64,000 bases of DNA, from the NCBI RefSeq assembly GCF_001494595.1, contig NZ_LN929907.1:811468-875467 (forward strand), written 5' to 3'. Positions 33,946 to 42,842 of the stretch are shown one piece after another. The position numbers were made by a program, and so were the translations under genes. The notes under the pieces were generated by a model. The model ran no database searches. It had not been told where the DNA came from and saw only the letters and a list, made by a program, of their open reading frames with translations. The first letter of the stretch is position 1. The number at the start of each line of letters is the position of its first letter. Origin of the DNA: Mycobacterium sp. M26 (GTDB lineage: Bacteria > Actinomycetota > Actinomycetes > Mycobacteriales > Mycobacteriaceae).

Positions 33946-35781
33946 TCAGAAAGCCGCTTCGTCGAGCTCCATGATCTCGTTGTCGATGGTCTCGATGACC
34001 TGACGCGTGCTGGTCAGCAGCGGCAGCATGTTCTTGGCGAAGAACGACGCCACCGCGATCTTGCCCTCGTAGAACGAACGCTCGGCACCGGTGGCACCGG
34101 CGTCGAGGGCCGCGATCGCCACCGCAGCCTGGCGCGCCAGCAGCCAGCCGGTCAGCAGATCGCCGACGCTCATCAGGAAGCGCACCGAGGCCAGGCCCAC
34201 CTTGTAGATGGACTGCGGATCCTCCTGCGCGGCCATCAGGTAACCGGTCATGGTCGCCGCCATGCCCTGGACGTCCTCGAGCGCCTTGGCCAGCAGCTCG
34301 CGCTCGGTCTTCAGGCGGCCGTTACCGGACTCGTTCTTGATGAACTCGCCGATCTGGCCGGCCACGTGGCCCAGCGCAACGCCCTTGTCGCGGACGATCT
34401 TCCGGAAGAAGAAGTCCTGCGCCTGGATGGCGGTGGTGCCTTCGTAGAGCGAGTCGATCTTGGCGTCGCGGATGTACTGCTCAACCGGGTAGTCCTGCAG
34501 GAAGCCGGAGCCACCGAAGGTCTGCAGGCTCTCGGTGAGCTTGGCGTAGGCCTGCTCGGAGCCGCAGCCCTTGACGATCGGCAGCAGCAGGTCGTTGACC
34601 TTGGCGGCCAGCTCGGCGTCGACGCCGTGCACGGCCTTGGCCAGCGCCGCGTCCTGGTAGCTCGCGGTGTAGAGGTACAGCGCGCGGCCGCCCTCGGCGT
34701 AGGCCTTCTGGGTCATCAGGCTGCGGCGGACGTCCGGGTGATGGGTGATCGTGACGCGCGGCGCGGTCTTGTCGGTCATCTGGGTCAGATCGGCGCCCTG
34801 CACGCGCTCCTTGGCGTACTCCAGGGCGTTGAGGTAACCGGTCGACAGGGTCGAAATGGCCTTGGTGCCCACCATCATTCGAGCCTGCTCGATGACGTCG
34901 AACATCTGCGCGATGCCGTCGTGCACCTCGCCGACGAGCCAGCCCTTGGCCGGGACGCCGTGCTGACCCATGGTGAGCTCGCAGGTGGCCGAAACCTTCA
35001 GGCCCATCTTGTGTTCGACGTTGGTGACGAAGACGCCGTTACGCTCGCCGGGCTCACCGGTCTCGGGATCGAAGAGGAACTTCGGCACGAAGAACAGCGA
35101 CAGACCCTTGGTGCCGGGGCCTGCGCCCTCGGGGCGGGCCAGCACCAGGTGGAAGATGTTCTCGAACAGGTCGTCAGAGTCCGCGGACGTGATGAACCGC
35201 TTCACACCGTCGATGTGCCACGAGCCGTCGGCCTGCTGGACAGCCTTGGTCCGGCCGGCGCCGACATCGGAACCGGCGTCCGGCTCGGTCAGCACCATGG
35301 TGGCGCCCCAGCCGCGCTCGGCGGCCAGCTCGGCCCACTTCTTCTGCTCGTCGGTGCCCAGGTGGTGCAGGATGTTGGCGAATCCGGCGCCGCCGCCGTA
35401 CATCCAGACCGCGGGGTTGGCGCCCAGCACGTGCTCATGGATGGCCCACACCAGAATCCGGGGCATCGGCATACCGCCGAGCGACTCCGGAATACCGACC
35501 TTGTCCCAGCCACCGTCGATGAACGCCTGCACCGACTTCTTGAACGACTCGGGCAGGGTCACGGTATGGGTGTTCGGGTCGAAGACCGGGGGATTGCGGT
35601 CACCGTCGACGAAGGACGCCGCGACGGGCCCTTCACAGAGGCGGGCCGACTCGGCCAGCATCTCGCGCACGGTGTCGGGGTCGAGGTCGCTGTACTCGCC
35701 CTCGCCGAAGACCTTGTCCAGGCCGAGCACCTCGAAGAGGTTGAACTCCTGGTCGCGTACGTTGCTCTTGTAGTGGCTCAC
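33946..35781 (-). CDS. fadE5: FadE5, acyl-CoA dehydrogenase
   Basis: A 611-residue acyl-CoA dehydrogenase with the extended C-terminal domain of FadE5-type enzymes; FAD-dependent alpha,beta-oxidation of acyl-CoA of broad chain length. The FAD/substrate segment [17 protein letters not shown] and the catalytic Glu region [13 protein letters not shown] are clear. The GTG at 35781 with GGAGGA 3-5 bases upstream gives exactly the length I recall for Rv0244c; the frame is open to 35850 but that part reads as upstream DNA. Its promoter carries three GTAAC half-sites including TTAC-N6-GTAA. Confidence 0.96.
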   Translation of the reverse strand: MSHYKSNVRDQEFNLFEVLGLDKVFGEGEYSDLDPDTVREMLAESARLCEGPVAASFVDGDRNPPVFDPNTHTVTLPESFKKSVQAFIDGGWDKVGIPESLGGMPMPRILVWAIHEHVLGANPAVWMYGGGAGFANILHHLGTDEQKKWAELAAERGWGATMVLTEPDAGSDVGAGRTKAVQQADGSWHIDGVKRFITSADSDDLFENIFHLVLARPEGAGPGTKGLSLFFVPKFLFDPETGEPGERNGVFVTNVEHKMGLKVSATCELTMGQHGVPAKGWLVGEVHDGIAQMFDVIEQARMMVGTKAISTLSTGYLNALEYAKERVQGADLTQMTDKTAPRVTITHHPDVRRSLMTQKAYAEGGRALYLYTASYQDAALAKAVHGVDAELAAKVNDLLLPIVKGCGSEQAYAKLTESLQTFGGSGFLQDYPVEQYIRDAKIDSLYEGTTAIQAQDFFFRKIVRDKGVALGHVAGQIGEFIKNESGNGRLKTERELLAKALEDVQGMAATMTGYLMAAQEDPQSIYKVGLASVRFLMSVGDLLTGWLLARQAAVAIAALDAGATGAERSFYEGKIAVASFFAKNMLPLLTSTRQVIETIDNEIMELDEAAF

Positions 35782-35830
35782 TGTTCCTCCTCGATGAGAA
35801 TGCCACTTTTCGGGTTGGGTACTTGGCTCT

Positions 35831-35874
35831 AAGTTACCCACCAGTAACACGGCAACTATACCGCTCGGTAACTT
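35831..35874. promoter_or_regulatory. fadE5 operator: repeated GTAAC half-sites
   Basis: GTTAC-CCACCA-GTAAC (35833-35848) is an inverted repeat with the TTAC-N6-GTAA form of the fabG4/fadA2 palindrome. AAGTTACC (35831-35838) also pairs with GGTAACTT (35867-35874). Three half-sites within 44 bp, 50-93 bp upstream of the fadE5 GTG, suggest cooperative binding of a dimeric repressor. Confidence 0.6.
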
Positions 35875-35980
35875 GAACGCAAGACGGTGTGACGAGGATT
35901 TGGCCGGCGAGGCAACCCAGTGGTTGATCGGGAGCCCGTTTCGCCGCGTTTTCGCTGCTTGACCTGGGGTGTTCCCACTG

Positions 35981-35996
35981 TGTGATACCTGTCACG
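35981..35996. promoter_or_regulatory. CRP-like site upstream of the DapB-fold oxidoreductase
   Basis: TGTGA-TACCTG-TCACG matches the mycobacterial CRP (cAMP receptor protein) consensus TGTGA-N6-TCACA at 9 of 10 positions. It lies 34 bp before the ATG at 36030 and 200 bp from the divergent fadE5 start, where it could also act. Confidence 0.55.
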
Positions 35997-36029
35997 ATCA
36001 GGCTGCCGATGGCCGGTTACGGTGGCGGA

Positions 36030-37201
36030 ATGCAGCGAGTCGCGGTGTGGGGAACGGGCAATATGGGTGCTACCGCGATCCGCTCCGCGGTCGCCTTTCC
36101 GGGGCTGACGCTGACGGGCCTGATCACCTCGTCGCCGGCCAAGATCGGCTCCGATGCTGCCGACTTCGCCGGGTTGCCGGAGCCAACGGGAGTGACGGCC
36201 ACCGATGACGTCGACGCCGTATTGGACGGCTGCGACGCCGTGGCCTACATGGCTTCCGGCGACGTCCGCCCCGACGACGCGCTGGCCGACATCGAGCGCT
36301 GCCTGCAGGCCGGCTGTCACGTCGTGACGCCGTCGCTGTACTCCCTCTACGATCCCGCATCGGCACCCGCCGAACTGGCGGCCAGGTTGTCGGCAGCGGC
36401 CGAGGCCGGCGGGGCGGGCATCCTGGTCAGTGGTGTCGACCCGGGCTGGCACCCGCCGAACTGGCGGCCAGGTTGTCGGCAGCGGCCGAGGCCGGCGGGG
36501 CGGGCATCCTGGTCAGTGGTGTCGACCCGGGCTGGGCCAACGACGCACTGGCGGTGGTGGCGGCCGGCCTGTGCACGCGCATCCGGACCATTCACTGTCA
36601 AGAGATCTTCGACTACTCCACCTACGACCAGGAACATGCCGTCCGCGTGCTGTGCGGATTCGGCCAGCCCATGGACGACGTGCCGATGATGCTGCTGCCG
36701 TCGGTACCGACCATGATCTGGGGCGGCAACATCCGGCTCATCGGTCGTGGCCTCGGGCTGGAGATCGACGAGATCACCGAGGAGGTCGAGCGGCGTCCGC
36801 TGGACGCGGCCGTCGACACCGCCATGGGCCGGTTCGAGGCAGGCACCCAGGGAGCTTTCTGGCTCAAGATCATCGGGCACTCGGGCGGCCGCGAGCGGAT
36901 CGTCATCGACCACATCACCCGGGTCGATCCCGCCTGCGCACCGGACTGGCCGCAGCCCGACGAGGGTGTCGGCGACCACCGGGTGATCATCGACGGTGAC
37001 CCGCAGTTGAGCATCGTCGTGCGCGCCGACGTGCCGGGCGGGACCCGGGCCGACGGCGGCAACACCACGGCCGCCAACCGGCTGCTCGGCGCCATCGGGT
37101 GGCTGGCCGAACAGAAGCCGGGTGTCTACGACGGTCTCGAGGTTCCGCTGCATCCCCAACTGCCGGGACACGTGGAGGCCCAACGGTGGTCGACGGATTA
37201 A
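36030..37201 (+). pseudogene. DapB-fold NAD(P)-dependent oxidoreductase, frameshifted by an 86-bp duplication
   Basis: The N-terminal half (MQRVAVWGTGNMGATAI, a Rossmann GxGxxG) and the C-terminal half (ANDALAVVAAGLCTRIRTIH onward to 37201) are in different frames. The break is a perfect tandem duplication: 36364-36449 is repeated at 36450-36535. Its length, 86 bp, is not a multiple of three. Removing one copy restores a 361-residue protein of the dihydrodipicolinate-reductase-like family, with SGVDPGW running directly into ANDALAVV. As it stands the product would be a 220-235-residue truncated chimera. Substrate unknown. A CRP-like site lies upstream. An assembly slip is possible. Confidence 0.8.
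36364..36535. repeat. perfect 86-bp tandem direct repeat
   Basis: Two adjacent identical 86-bp units (36364-36449 and 36450-36535) inside the oxidoreductase gene; identity extends 2 bp to the left (GG). The unit encodes APAELAARLSAAAEAGG and the following VSGVDPGW region. Slipped-strand duplication is the simplest origin, and precise loss of one copy would restore the gene. Confidence 0.9.
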
Positions 37202-37217
37202 CCTCGATTCACCATGA

Positions 37218-37748
<531 letters not shown>

Positions 37749-37772
37749 CCCAGTCTGACCGGCAGTGGGCCG

Positions 37773-37928
37773 TCAGGGCCGCTCGGCGAGTTCGTCGCGA
37801 TAGCCCGCGATGCGCCGCTCGATCTCGGCGGCATCATCGGGCCTACCCTCTTTCCGGGCCAACTCGGCGCGGGCCGACAGTTCCCGGATCGCGGTGCGAA
37901 TCTCGTTGATGCTGTGGGTCGTTCCCAT
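37773..37928 (-). CDS. short helical protein, 51 residues
   Basis: An ATG-to-TGA frame of 51 residues (MGTTHSINEIRTAIRELSA to RRIAGYRDELAERP), strongly helical and charged, with codon use like its neighbours. It lies convergent to the flavin reductase. I recognise no family. The amphipathic heptad-like spacing would suit a small coiled-coil protein. It is plausibly real but unsupported beyond coding character. Confidence 0.5.
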   Translation of the reverse strand: MGTTHSINEIRTAIRELSARAELARKEGRPDDAAEIERRIAGYRDELAERP

Positions 37929-37948
37929 AGCGCGAGGCTACCCAGATA

Positions 37949-38012
37949 GCAACGAGCGTGAACCCAGTGCGAAAAATCAGCAGAGATTTCGCAGTGGATT
38001 CACGCTCGTTGC
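37949..38012. repeat. 64-bp imperfect inverted repeat between short gene and sdhB
   Basis: Left arm 37949-37978 begins GCAACGAGCGTGAA and right arm 37985-38012 ends TTCACGCTCGTTGC. The arms pair over about 28 bp with two mismatches and a small bulge. It lies directly after the sdh1 operon, whose transcript would enter it 8 bp past the stop. It may be a terminator or a member of a dispersed intergenic palindrome family. Confidence 0.65.
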
Positions 38013-38019
38013 AGAGGAC

Positions 38020-38772
38020 CTAACCCCGCCGGAACAATTTGTTGCCGAGCCAGACCACCGGGTCGTACTTCTTGTCGGCCACGCGCTCCTTCATGGGGAT
38101 CAGCGCGTTGTCGGTGATCTTGATGTGCTCGGGGCACACCTCGGTGCAGCACTTGGTGATGTTGCAGAAGCCGAGGCCGTTCTCGTCCTGGGCCATATCG
38201 CGGCGGTCCAGGGTGTCCAGCGGGTGCATCGACAGCTCGGCCTGGCGCATCAGATAACGCGGACCGGCGAAGGACTTCTTGTTCTCCTCGTGGTCACGGT
38301 TGACGTGGCACACGTTCTGGCACAGGAAGCACTCGATGCACTTGCGGAATTCCTGGCTGCGGTTCACATCCTCCTGCTGCATGCGGTACTCACCGGGCTG
38401 CAGGTCCTTCGGCGGCGTGAACGACGGGATCTCGCGCGCCTTCTCGTAGTTGAACGACACGTCCGTGACCAGGTCGCGCATCACCGGGAAGGTGCGGAGC
38501 GGCGTGATGGTCACGACTTCGTCCTGGCCGAACGTCGACATGCGGGTCATGCACATCAGCCGCGGCCGGCCGTTGATCTCGGCCGAACAGGAACCGCACT
38601 TGCCGGCCTTGCAGTTCCACCGCACCGCAAGGTCACCGGCCTGGGTAGCCTGCAGCCGGTGCACGATGTCGAGCACCACCTCGCCGTCGTTGACCTCGAC
38701 GGTGTAGTCCTGCAGGTCGCCGCCGGTTTCGTCACCGCGCCACACCCGCAGTTTTGCGTCGTAAGCAGCCAT
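38020..38772 (-). CDS. sdhB: succinate dehydrogenase (Sdh1) iron-sulfur subunit
   Basis: A 250-residue iron-sulfur subunit passing electrons from the flavoprotein to the membrane anchor. The [2Fe-2S] ligands lie in CKAGKCGSC plus the Cys of PRLMC. The [4Fe-4S]/[3Fe-4S] ligands lie in CIECFLCQNVC and CCTEVCPEHI. It matches Rv0247c. It begins 2 bp after the sdhA stop, in a minus-strand operon running from 41926. Faces the cytoplasm as part of respiratory complex II. Confidence 0.95.
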   Translation of the reverse strand: MAAYDAKLRVWRGDETGGDLQDYTVEVNDGEVVLDIVHRLQATQAGDLAVRWNCKAGKCGSCSAEINGRPRLMCMTRMSTFGQDEVVTITPLRTFPVMRDLVTDVSFNYEKAREIPSFTPPKDLQPGEYRMQQEDVNRSQEFRKCIECFLCQNVCHVNRDHEENKKSFAGPRYLMRQAELSMHPLDTLDRRDMAQDENGLGFCNITKCCTEVCPEHIKITDNALIPMKERVADKKYDPVVWLGNKLFRRG

Positions 38773-38774
38773 TC

Positions 38775-40685
38775 TCAGCCCTTCCGGTCCGGGTGCTCGG
38801 CGAGTTGATCCTCGGTGTAGTACTTCTCCAGCTCGGACAGCTCAAACGTGGCCAGCAGATCAGGTCGCATGACCGGCTGCTGCTCAGGGGTGACCGTGAC
38901 GTCAGGCACGATCTCGTCGCCGGGTGCCACCCGGCAGACCAGCAGCTTGTTGCGCCAGTGCGAATCCATCTTGGGGAAGTCGTCACGGGTGTGCCCGCCA
39001 CGGCTCTCGGTACGCGCCAGCGCAGCCTTGGCCACACACTCGCTGACCAGCAGCATGTTGCGCAGGTCGATCGCCAGGTGCCAGCCGGGGTTGAAGACCC
39101 GGCCGCCCTCGACGACGACGTTGGCGTAACGCGCCTTGAGTTCGTCGATCTTGGCCAATGCCTCGAGCAGTTCGCCCTCCTTGCGGATGATGCCCGCGAG
39201 GTCGTTCATGGACTGCTGCAGCTCGGCATGCAGGGTGTAAGGGTTCTCGGCGTTGGCCTTCGGCTCGAACGGCGCCAGCGCCAGCTTGGTGGCCTCCTCG
39301 ACCGCCTCGTCGGACACCGCGGGCCGCTGCGACAGGGCCCGCACGTAGTCGGAGGCGCCCAGGCCGGCGCGCCGGCCGAAGACCAGCAGGTCGGAGAGCG
39401 AGTTACCGCCGAGGCGGTTGGAACCGTGCATACCGCCGGAGCACTCGCCCGCGGCGAACAGGCCGGGGGTGGCGCCGGCGCCGGTGTCCGGATCGACCTC
39501 GATGCCGCCCATGACGTAATGGCAGGTCGGCCCGACCTCCATCATGTCCTTGGTGATGTCGACCTCGGCCAGCTCGATGAACTGGTGGTACATCGACGGC
39601 AGCCGCTTCTTGATCTCCTCGGGCGTCATGCGCGACGCGATATCGAGGTAGACGCCGCCGTGTGGGCTGCCGCGGCCGGCCTTCACCTCGTCGTTGATGG
39701 CGCGGGCCACCTCGTCGCGGGGCAACAGGTCAGGCGTGCGGCGGGCCGAGTCGTTGTCCTTGAGCCACTGGTCGGCTTCCGCTTCGGTCTCGGCGTACTG
39801 CCCCTTGAAGACATCGGGGATGTAGTCGAACATGAAGCGCTTGCCCTCGGAGTTCTTCAGAACCCCGCCGTCACCACGTACACCCTCGGTGACCAGGATG
39901 CCCTTCACCGACAGCGGCCAGACCATGCCGGTCGGGTGGAACTGGATGAACTCCATGTTGATCAGGCCGGAACCCGCGCGCAGAGCCAGCGCGTGGCCGT
40001 CGCCGGTGTACTCCCAGGAGTTCGACGAGACCTTGAAGGACTTGCCGATACCGCCGGTGGCGAGCACCACGGCCGGCGTCTCGAACAGGATGAACTTGCC
40101 CGTCTCGCGCCAGTACCCGAACGCGCCGGCGATCGCGTCGCCGTCCTTGATCAGATCGGTGATCGAGCACTCGTGGAAGACCTTGATCCGGGCCTCGTAG
40201 TCGCCGAGTTCCTTCTTGTCCTCCTGCTGCAGCGAGACGATCTTCTGCTGCAGGGTGCGGATGATCTCCAGGCCGGTGCGGTCACCGACGTGCGCCAGCC
40301 GCGGGTAGGTGTGGCCGCCGAAGTTGCGCTGGCTGATCTTGCCGTCCTTGGTGCGGTCGAACAGCGCACCGTAGGTCTCCAGCTCCCACACCCGGTCGGG
40401 TGCTTCCTGCGCATGCAGCTCGGCCATCCGCCAGTTGTTGAGGAACTTGCCGCCGCGCATGGTGTCACCGAAGTGCACCTGCCAGCTGTCCTTGGTGTTG
40501 ACGTTGCGCATCGCCGCGGCGCAGCCACCTTCGGCCATGACGGTGTGGGCCTTGCCGAAGAGCGACTTCGTCACCACGGCAACCCGCAGGCCCCGCTCCC
40601 GGGCCTCGATGACCGCTCGTAGGCCCGCGCCGCCGGCTCCGATCACGACCACGTCGTAGGAATGCCGTTCGACTTCCACCGTCAT
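38775..40685 (-). CDS. sdhA: succinate dehydrogenase (Sdh1) flavoprotein subunit
   Basis: A 636-residue flavoprotein oxidising succinate to fumarate. The FAD Rossmann motif VVVIGAGGAGLRAVIEA is at residues 9-25. The covalent-FAD His lies in FGKAHTVMAEGG, and the substrate region carries HGSNRLGGNSLSD. The ATG at 40685 has GAGGA 4-5 bases upstream; a TTG at 40730 overlapping the anchor gene is less likely. It matches Rv0248c. Catalytic subunit of the Sdh1 complex. Confidence 0.95.
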   Translation of the reverse strand: MTVEVERHSYDVVVIGAGGAGLRAVIEARERGLRVAVVTKSLFGKAHTVMAEGGCAAAMRNVNTKDSWQVHFGDTMRGGKFLNNWRMAELHAQEAPDRVWELETYGALFDRTKDGKISQRNFGGHTYPRLAHVGDRTGLEIIRTLQQKIVSLQQEDKKELGDYEARIKVFHECSITDLIKDGDAIAGAFGYWRETGKFILFETPAVVLATGGIGKSFKVSSNSWEYTGDGHALALRAGSGLINMEFIQFHPTGMVWPLSVKGILVTEGVRGDGGVLKNSEGKRFMFDYIPDVFKGQYAETEAEADQWLKDNDSARRTPDLLPRDEVARAINDEVKAGRGSPHGGVYLDIASRMTPEEIKKRLPSMYHQFIELAEVDITKDMMEVGPTCHYVMGGIEVDPDTGAGATPGLFAAGECSGGMHGSNRLGGNSLSDLLVFGRRAGLGASDYVRALSQRPAVSDEAVEEATKLALAPFEPKANAENPYTLHAELQQSMNDLAGIIRKEGELLEALAKIDELKARYANVVVEGGRVFNPGWHLAIDLRNMLLVSECVAKAALARTESRGGHTRDDFPKMDSHWRNKLLVCRVAPGDEIVPDVTVTPEQQPVMRPDLLATFELSELEKYYTEDQLAEHPDRKG

Positions 40686-40722
40686 GCTGTCCTCACTCAA
40701 ACTATTTGTAGAAAATTGCTTG

Positions 40723-41559
40723 TCAGCCAATGAATCTCAGGTCAGAGATGGTCCCACTGGCCACGAGCATGACGTAGAAGTCGGTGAGCATCAGGGTGCC
40801 GAGGGTGATCCAGGCGTACAGCTTGTGCCGGGTGTTCAGCCTGCTGACCTGGGTCCAGATCCAGTAGCGGACCGGGTGCTTGGAGAAGTGCTTGAGCCGG
40901 CCGCCGGTGACGTGCCGGCAGGAATGGCAGGACAGCGTGTAGACCCACAGCAGGATCACGTTGACCACCAGGATGATGTTGCCCAGGCCGAATCCGAAAC
41001 CGCTGGCGGTCTTGTCGGAGTGGAAGGCGACGATGGCGTCGTAGGTGTTGATCAGCGAGATGATGCCGGCGATATAGAAGAAGTACCGGTGGGTGTTCTG
41101 GATGATCAGCGGGAAGCGGGTCTCGCCAGTGTATTTCGCATGCGGCTCGGCGACGGCGCAGGCGGTCGGGGACTGCCACACCGAGCGGTAGTAGGCGCCG
41201 CGGTAGTAGTAGCAGGTCAGCCGGAACAGCAGCAGGAACGGCAGCGACAGCAAGGCGTACGGGAGGAACGACAGCGGCCCGGTGGCGGGCAGGATCTGCG
41301 GCCAGAAGTCACTGGCCTCACCACACGCCTTGCTCAGACACGGCGAGTAGAACGGCGTGAGGTAGTGGTACTCCGGGACGAAGAAGTGGTCCCGCTGGAA
41401 GGCACGCACCGTCGCGTAGATGATGAACGCCGCGAAGCCCAGGTCCGTCAGGATCGGTGACTTCAGCCAGTTGTCGGTCCGCAGCGTGCGCTGCGCTATC
41501 TGGGCGCGACCCGGCGAGAAGACGCCGGTCGCAGGGCGGTTACCCGCAGGTGCGCTCAT
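40723..41559 (-). CDS. sdhC: succinate dehydrogenase (Sdh1) membrane anchor subunit
   Basis: A 278-residue anchor with about five membrane helices, the menaquinone-reducing part of complex II (Rv0249c-like). It carries a CHSCRH cluster in YTLSCHSCRHVTGG. As I recall, mycobacterial Sdh1 has a membrane-embedded Rieske-type iron-sulfur centre instead of haem, and these residues are candidate ligands. It starts 70 bp after the small gene upstream and ends 37 bp before sdhA. Confidence 0.92.
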   Translation of the reverse strand: MSAPAGNRPATGVFSPGRAQIAQRTLRTDNWLKSPILTDLGFAAFIIYATVRAFQRDHFFVPEYHYLTPFYSPCLSKACGEASDFWPQILPATGPLSFLPYALLSLPFLLLFRLTCYYYRGAYYRSVWQSPTACAVAEPHAKYTGETRFPLIIQNTHRYFFYIAGIISLINTYDAIVAFHSDKTASGFGFGLGNIILVVNVILLWVYTLSCHSCRHVTGGRLKHFSKHPVRYWIWTQVSRLNTRHKLYAWITLGTLMLTDFYVMLVASGTISDLRFIG

Positions 41560-41629
41560 CTACTGTGATCCCCTTCGCATGAACTGTTCGGAGGGTACCT
41601 AGATCACGGCACCCGATGAAAAGTGGGTC

Positions 41630-41926
41630 TCAACGACGGTTGTGCCCGCCGACACCCTCGTCATCGACGTCGCGCCAGAAGGCGGTGTCGTACGGGGTGT
41701 CGGGGATCGGGATCTTCTCGCCGGACACGACAATCGTTTGCTGGCTGAGCTCGAGCTCATTGGCGTCGATATCGAGAAGCTCGACGTCATTGAGGATTCG
41801 CTCGGTGTCGTTGACGATTCGGCGCATTGCCGGAGAGTCGCCGTATTTGGCCTTGAGGGACGACACACACCGCCGCAGGCCGCCGATCAGATGGTGCAGT
41901 TCGGTCAATTCCGTCGTGGTGGACAA
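41630..41926 (-). CDS. small conserved protein of the sdh1 operon (Rv0250c-like)
   Basis: A 98-residue soluble, helical protein (TELHHLIGGLRRCVSSLKA, then an acidic middle ending FWRDVDDEGVGG). It is the first gene of the sdh1 operon, matching Rv0250c in size and place. No catalytic motif is visible; an accessory or assembly role for Sdh1 is inferred from linkage only. A CRP-like site lies 72 bp upstream of its start. Confidence 0.85.
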   Translation of the reverse strand: MSTTTELTELHHLIGGLRRCVSSLKAKYGDSPAMRRIVNDTERILNDVELLDIDANELELSQQTIVVSGEKIPIPDTPYDTAFWRDVDDEGVGGHNRR

Positions 41927-41997
41927 CAGACCTCCTCGGGGCTGAAGGTGTTACGAATCACAGTACGACACCCGATGTTAGCCACGTCCCGAAGCAA

Positions 41998-42015
41998 ACG
42001 TGAGACAAGTCACGT
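41998..42015. promoter_or_regulatory. CRP-like palindrome between the sdh1 operon and PEP-mutase-family gene
   Basis: ACGTGA-GACAAG-TCACGT is an inverted repeat with 6-bp arms containing GTGA-N6-TCAC, the core of the mycobacterial CRP site (TGTGA-N6-TCACA). It lies in the 154-bp divergent promoter, 72 bp from the sdh1 operon start and 66 bp from the ATG at 42081. Confidence 0.6.
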
Positions 42016-42080
42016 CCGGTAAGGGTCTGTCCAGGGCCGTGTTGCACCACCCGAAACCATTCGAGAGAAGGACTGCCGCC

Positions 42081-42842
42081 ATGACCGACCCGAAGATCCT
42101 CGCCGAACGCGCCCAGACCTTGTTGGCCCTGCATCAGCCCGGCAACCCGGTGGTCCTGCCGACCGTGTGGGATGCCTGGTCGGCCAAGCTCGCCGTCGAC
42201 GCCGGATTCAGCGCGCTGACCGTCGGCAGTCACCCGGTCGCCGACTCCATTGGCAAGCCGGACAACGAGGGCATGACCTTCGAGGACCTGCTGGCCCGCG
42301 TCGCGCAGATCACCGCGGCGGTCGATGCGCCGATCTCGGTCGACATCGAGTCCGGGTACGGGCTGCCTGCCGCGCGTCTGATCGACGGCCTGCTGAGCGT
42401 CGGGGCGGTCGGCCTCAACATCGAGGACACCGTGCACTCCGAGGGCGGCCGGCTGCGCTCGGCGGCCGAACACGCCGAACTGGTGGGCGCCCTGCGCGGT
42501 GCCGCCGACGCCGCCGGCGTGCACGTTGTGGTCAATGCCCGAACCGATCTGTTCCTGCGCCAGGACGGCGACGCCGCCGATCGGGTGGACCGTGCCATCG
42601 CCCGACTCACCGAGGCCGCCGATGCCGGCGCCGACGTTCTCTATCCCGTGGGCCGCCACGACGACGACACCCTGCGCCGGCTGGCCACCGAACTGCCGCT
42701 GCCGATCAACGCGATCGCCCTGCCGGAGGCCGACGATCCGGCCCGGTTCGGGCCGCTGGGCGTGGGACGGATCAGCTTCGGACCGTTCTGGCAGGCCGCA
42801 CTGGCGGTGCGGGCCCGCGAAATCCTCGGCCGCTGGCAGTAA
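42081..42842 (+). CDS. isocitrate lyase / PEP mutase superfamily protein
   Basis: A 253-residue TIM-barrel enzyme of the ICL/PEPM family, which makes or breaks C-C or P-C bonds of 2-oxoacids. Motifs: VLPTVWDAWSAKLAVDAGF, SVDIESGYG (metal-binding loop), GLNIEDTV and VVNARTDLFL. The Cys loop of true isocitrate lyase (KKCGH) is absent, so a small oxaloacetate-hydrolase or methylisocitrate-lyase-like enzyme is likelier. GAGAAGGA upstream supports the ATG. Its stop touches the convergent MmpL stop. Confidence 0.88.
   Translation: MTDPKILAERAQTLLALHQPGNPVVLPTVWDAWSAKLAVDAGFSALTVGSHPVADSIGKPDNEGMTFEDLLARVAQITAAVDAPISVDIESGYGLPAARLIDGLLSVGAVGLNIEDTVHSEGGRLRSAAEHAELVGALRGAADAAGVHVVVNARTDLFLRQDGDAADRVDRAIARLTEAADAGADVLYPVGRHDDDTLRRLATELPLPINAIALPEADDPARFGPLGVGRISFGPFWQAALAVRAREILGRWQ

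Noticed and set aside
36473..37201. Separate 242-residue gene starting inside the second 86-bp repeat
   Set aside because: It is only the C-terminal half of the frameshifted oxidoreductase. It lacks the Rossmann motif and has no ribosome binding site; the duplication explains it.
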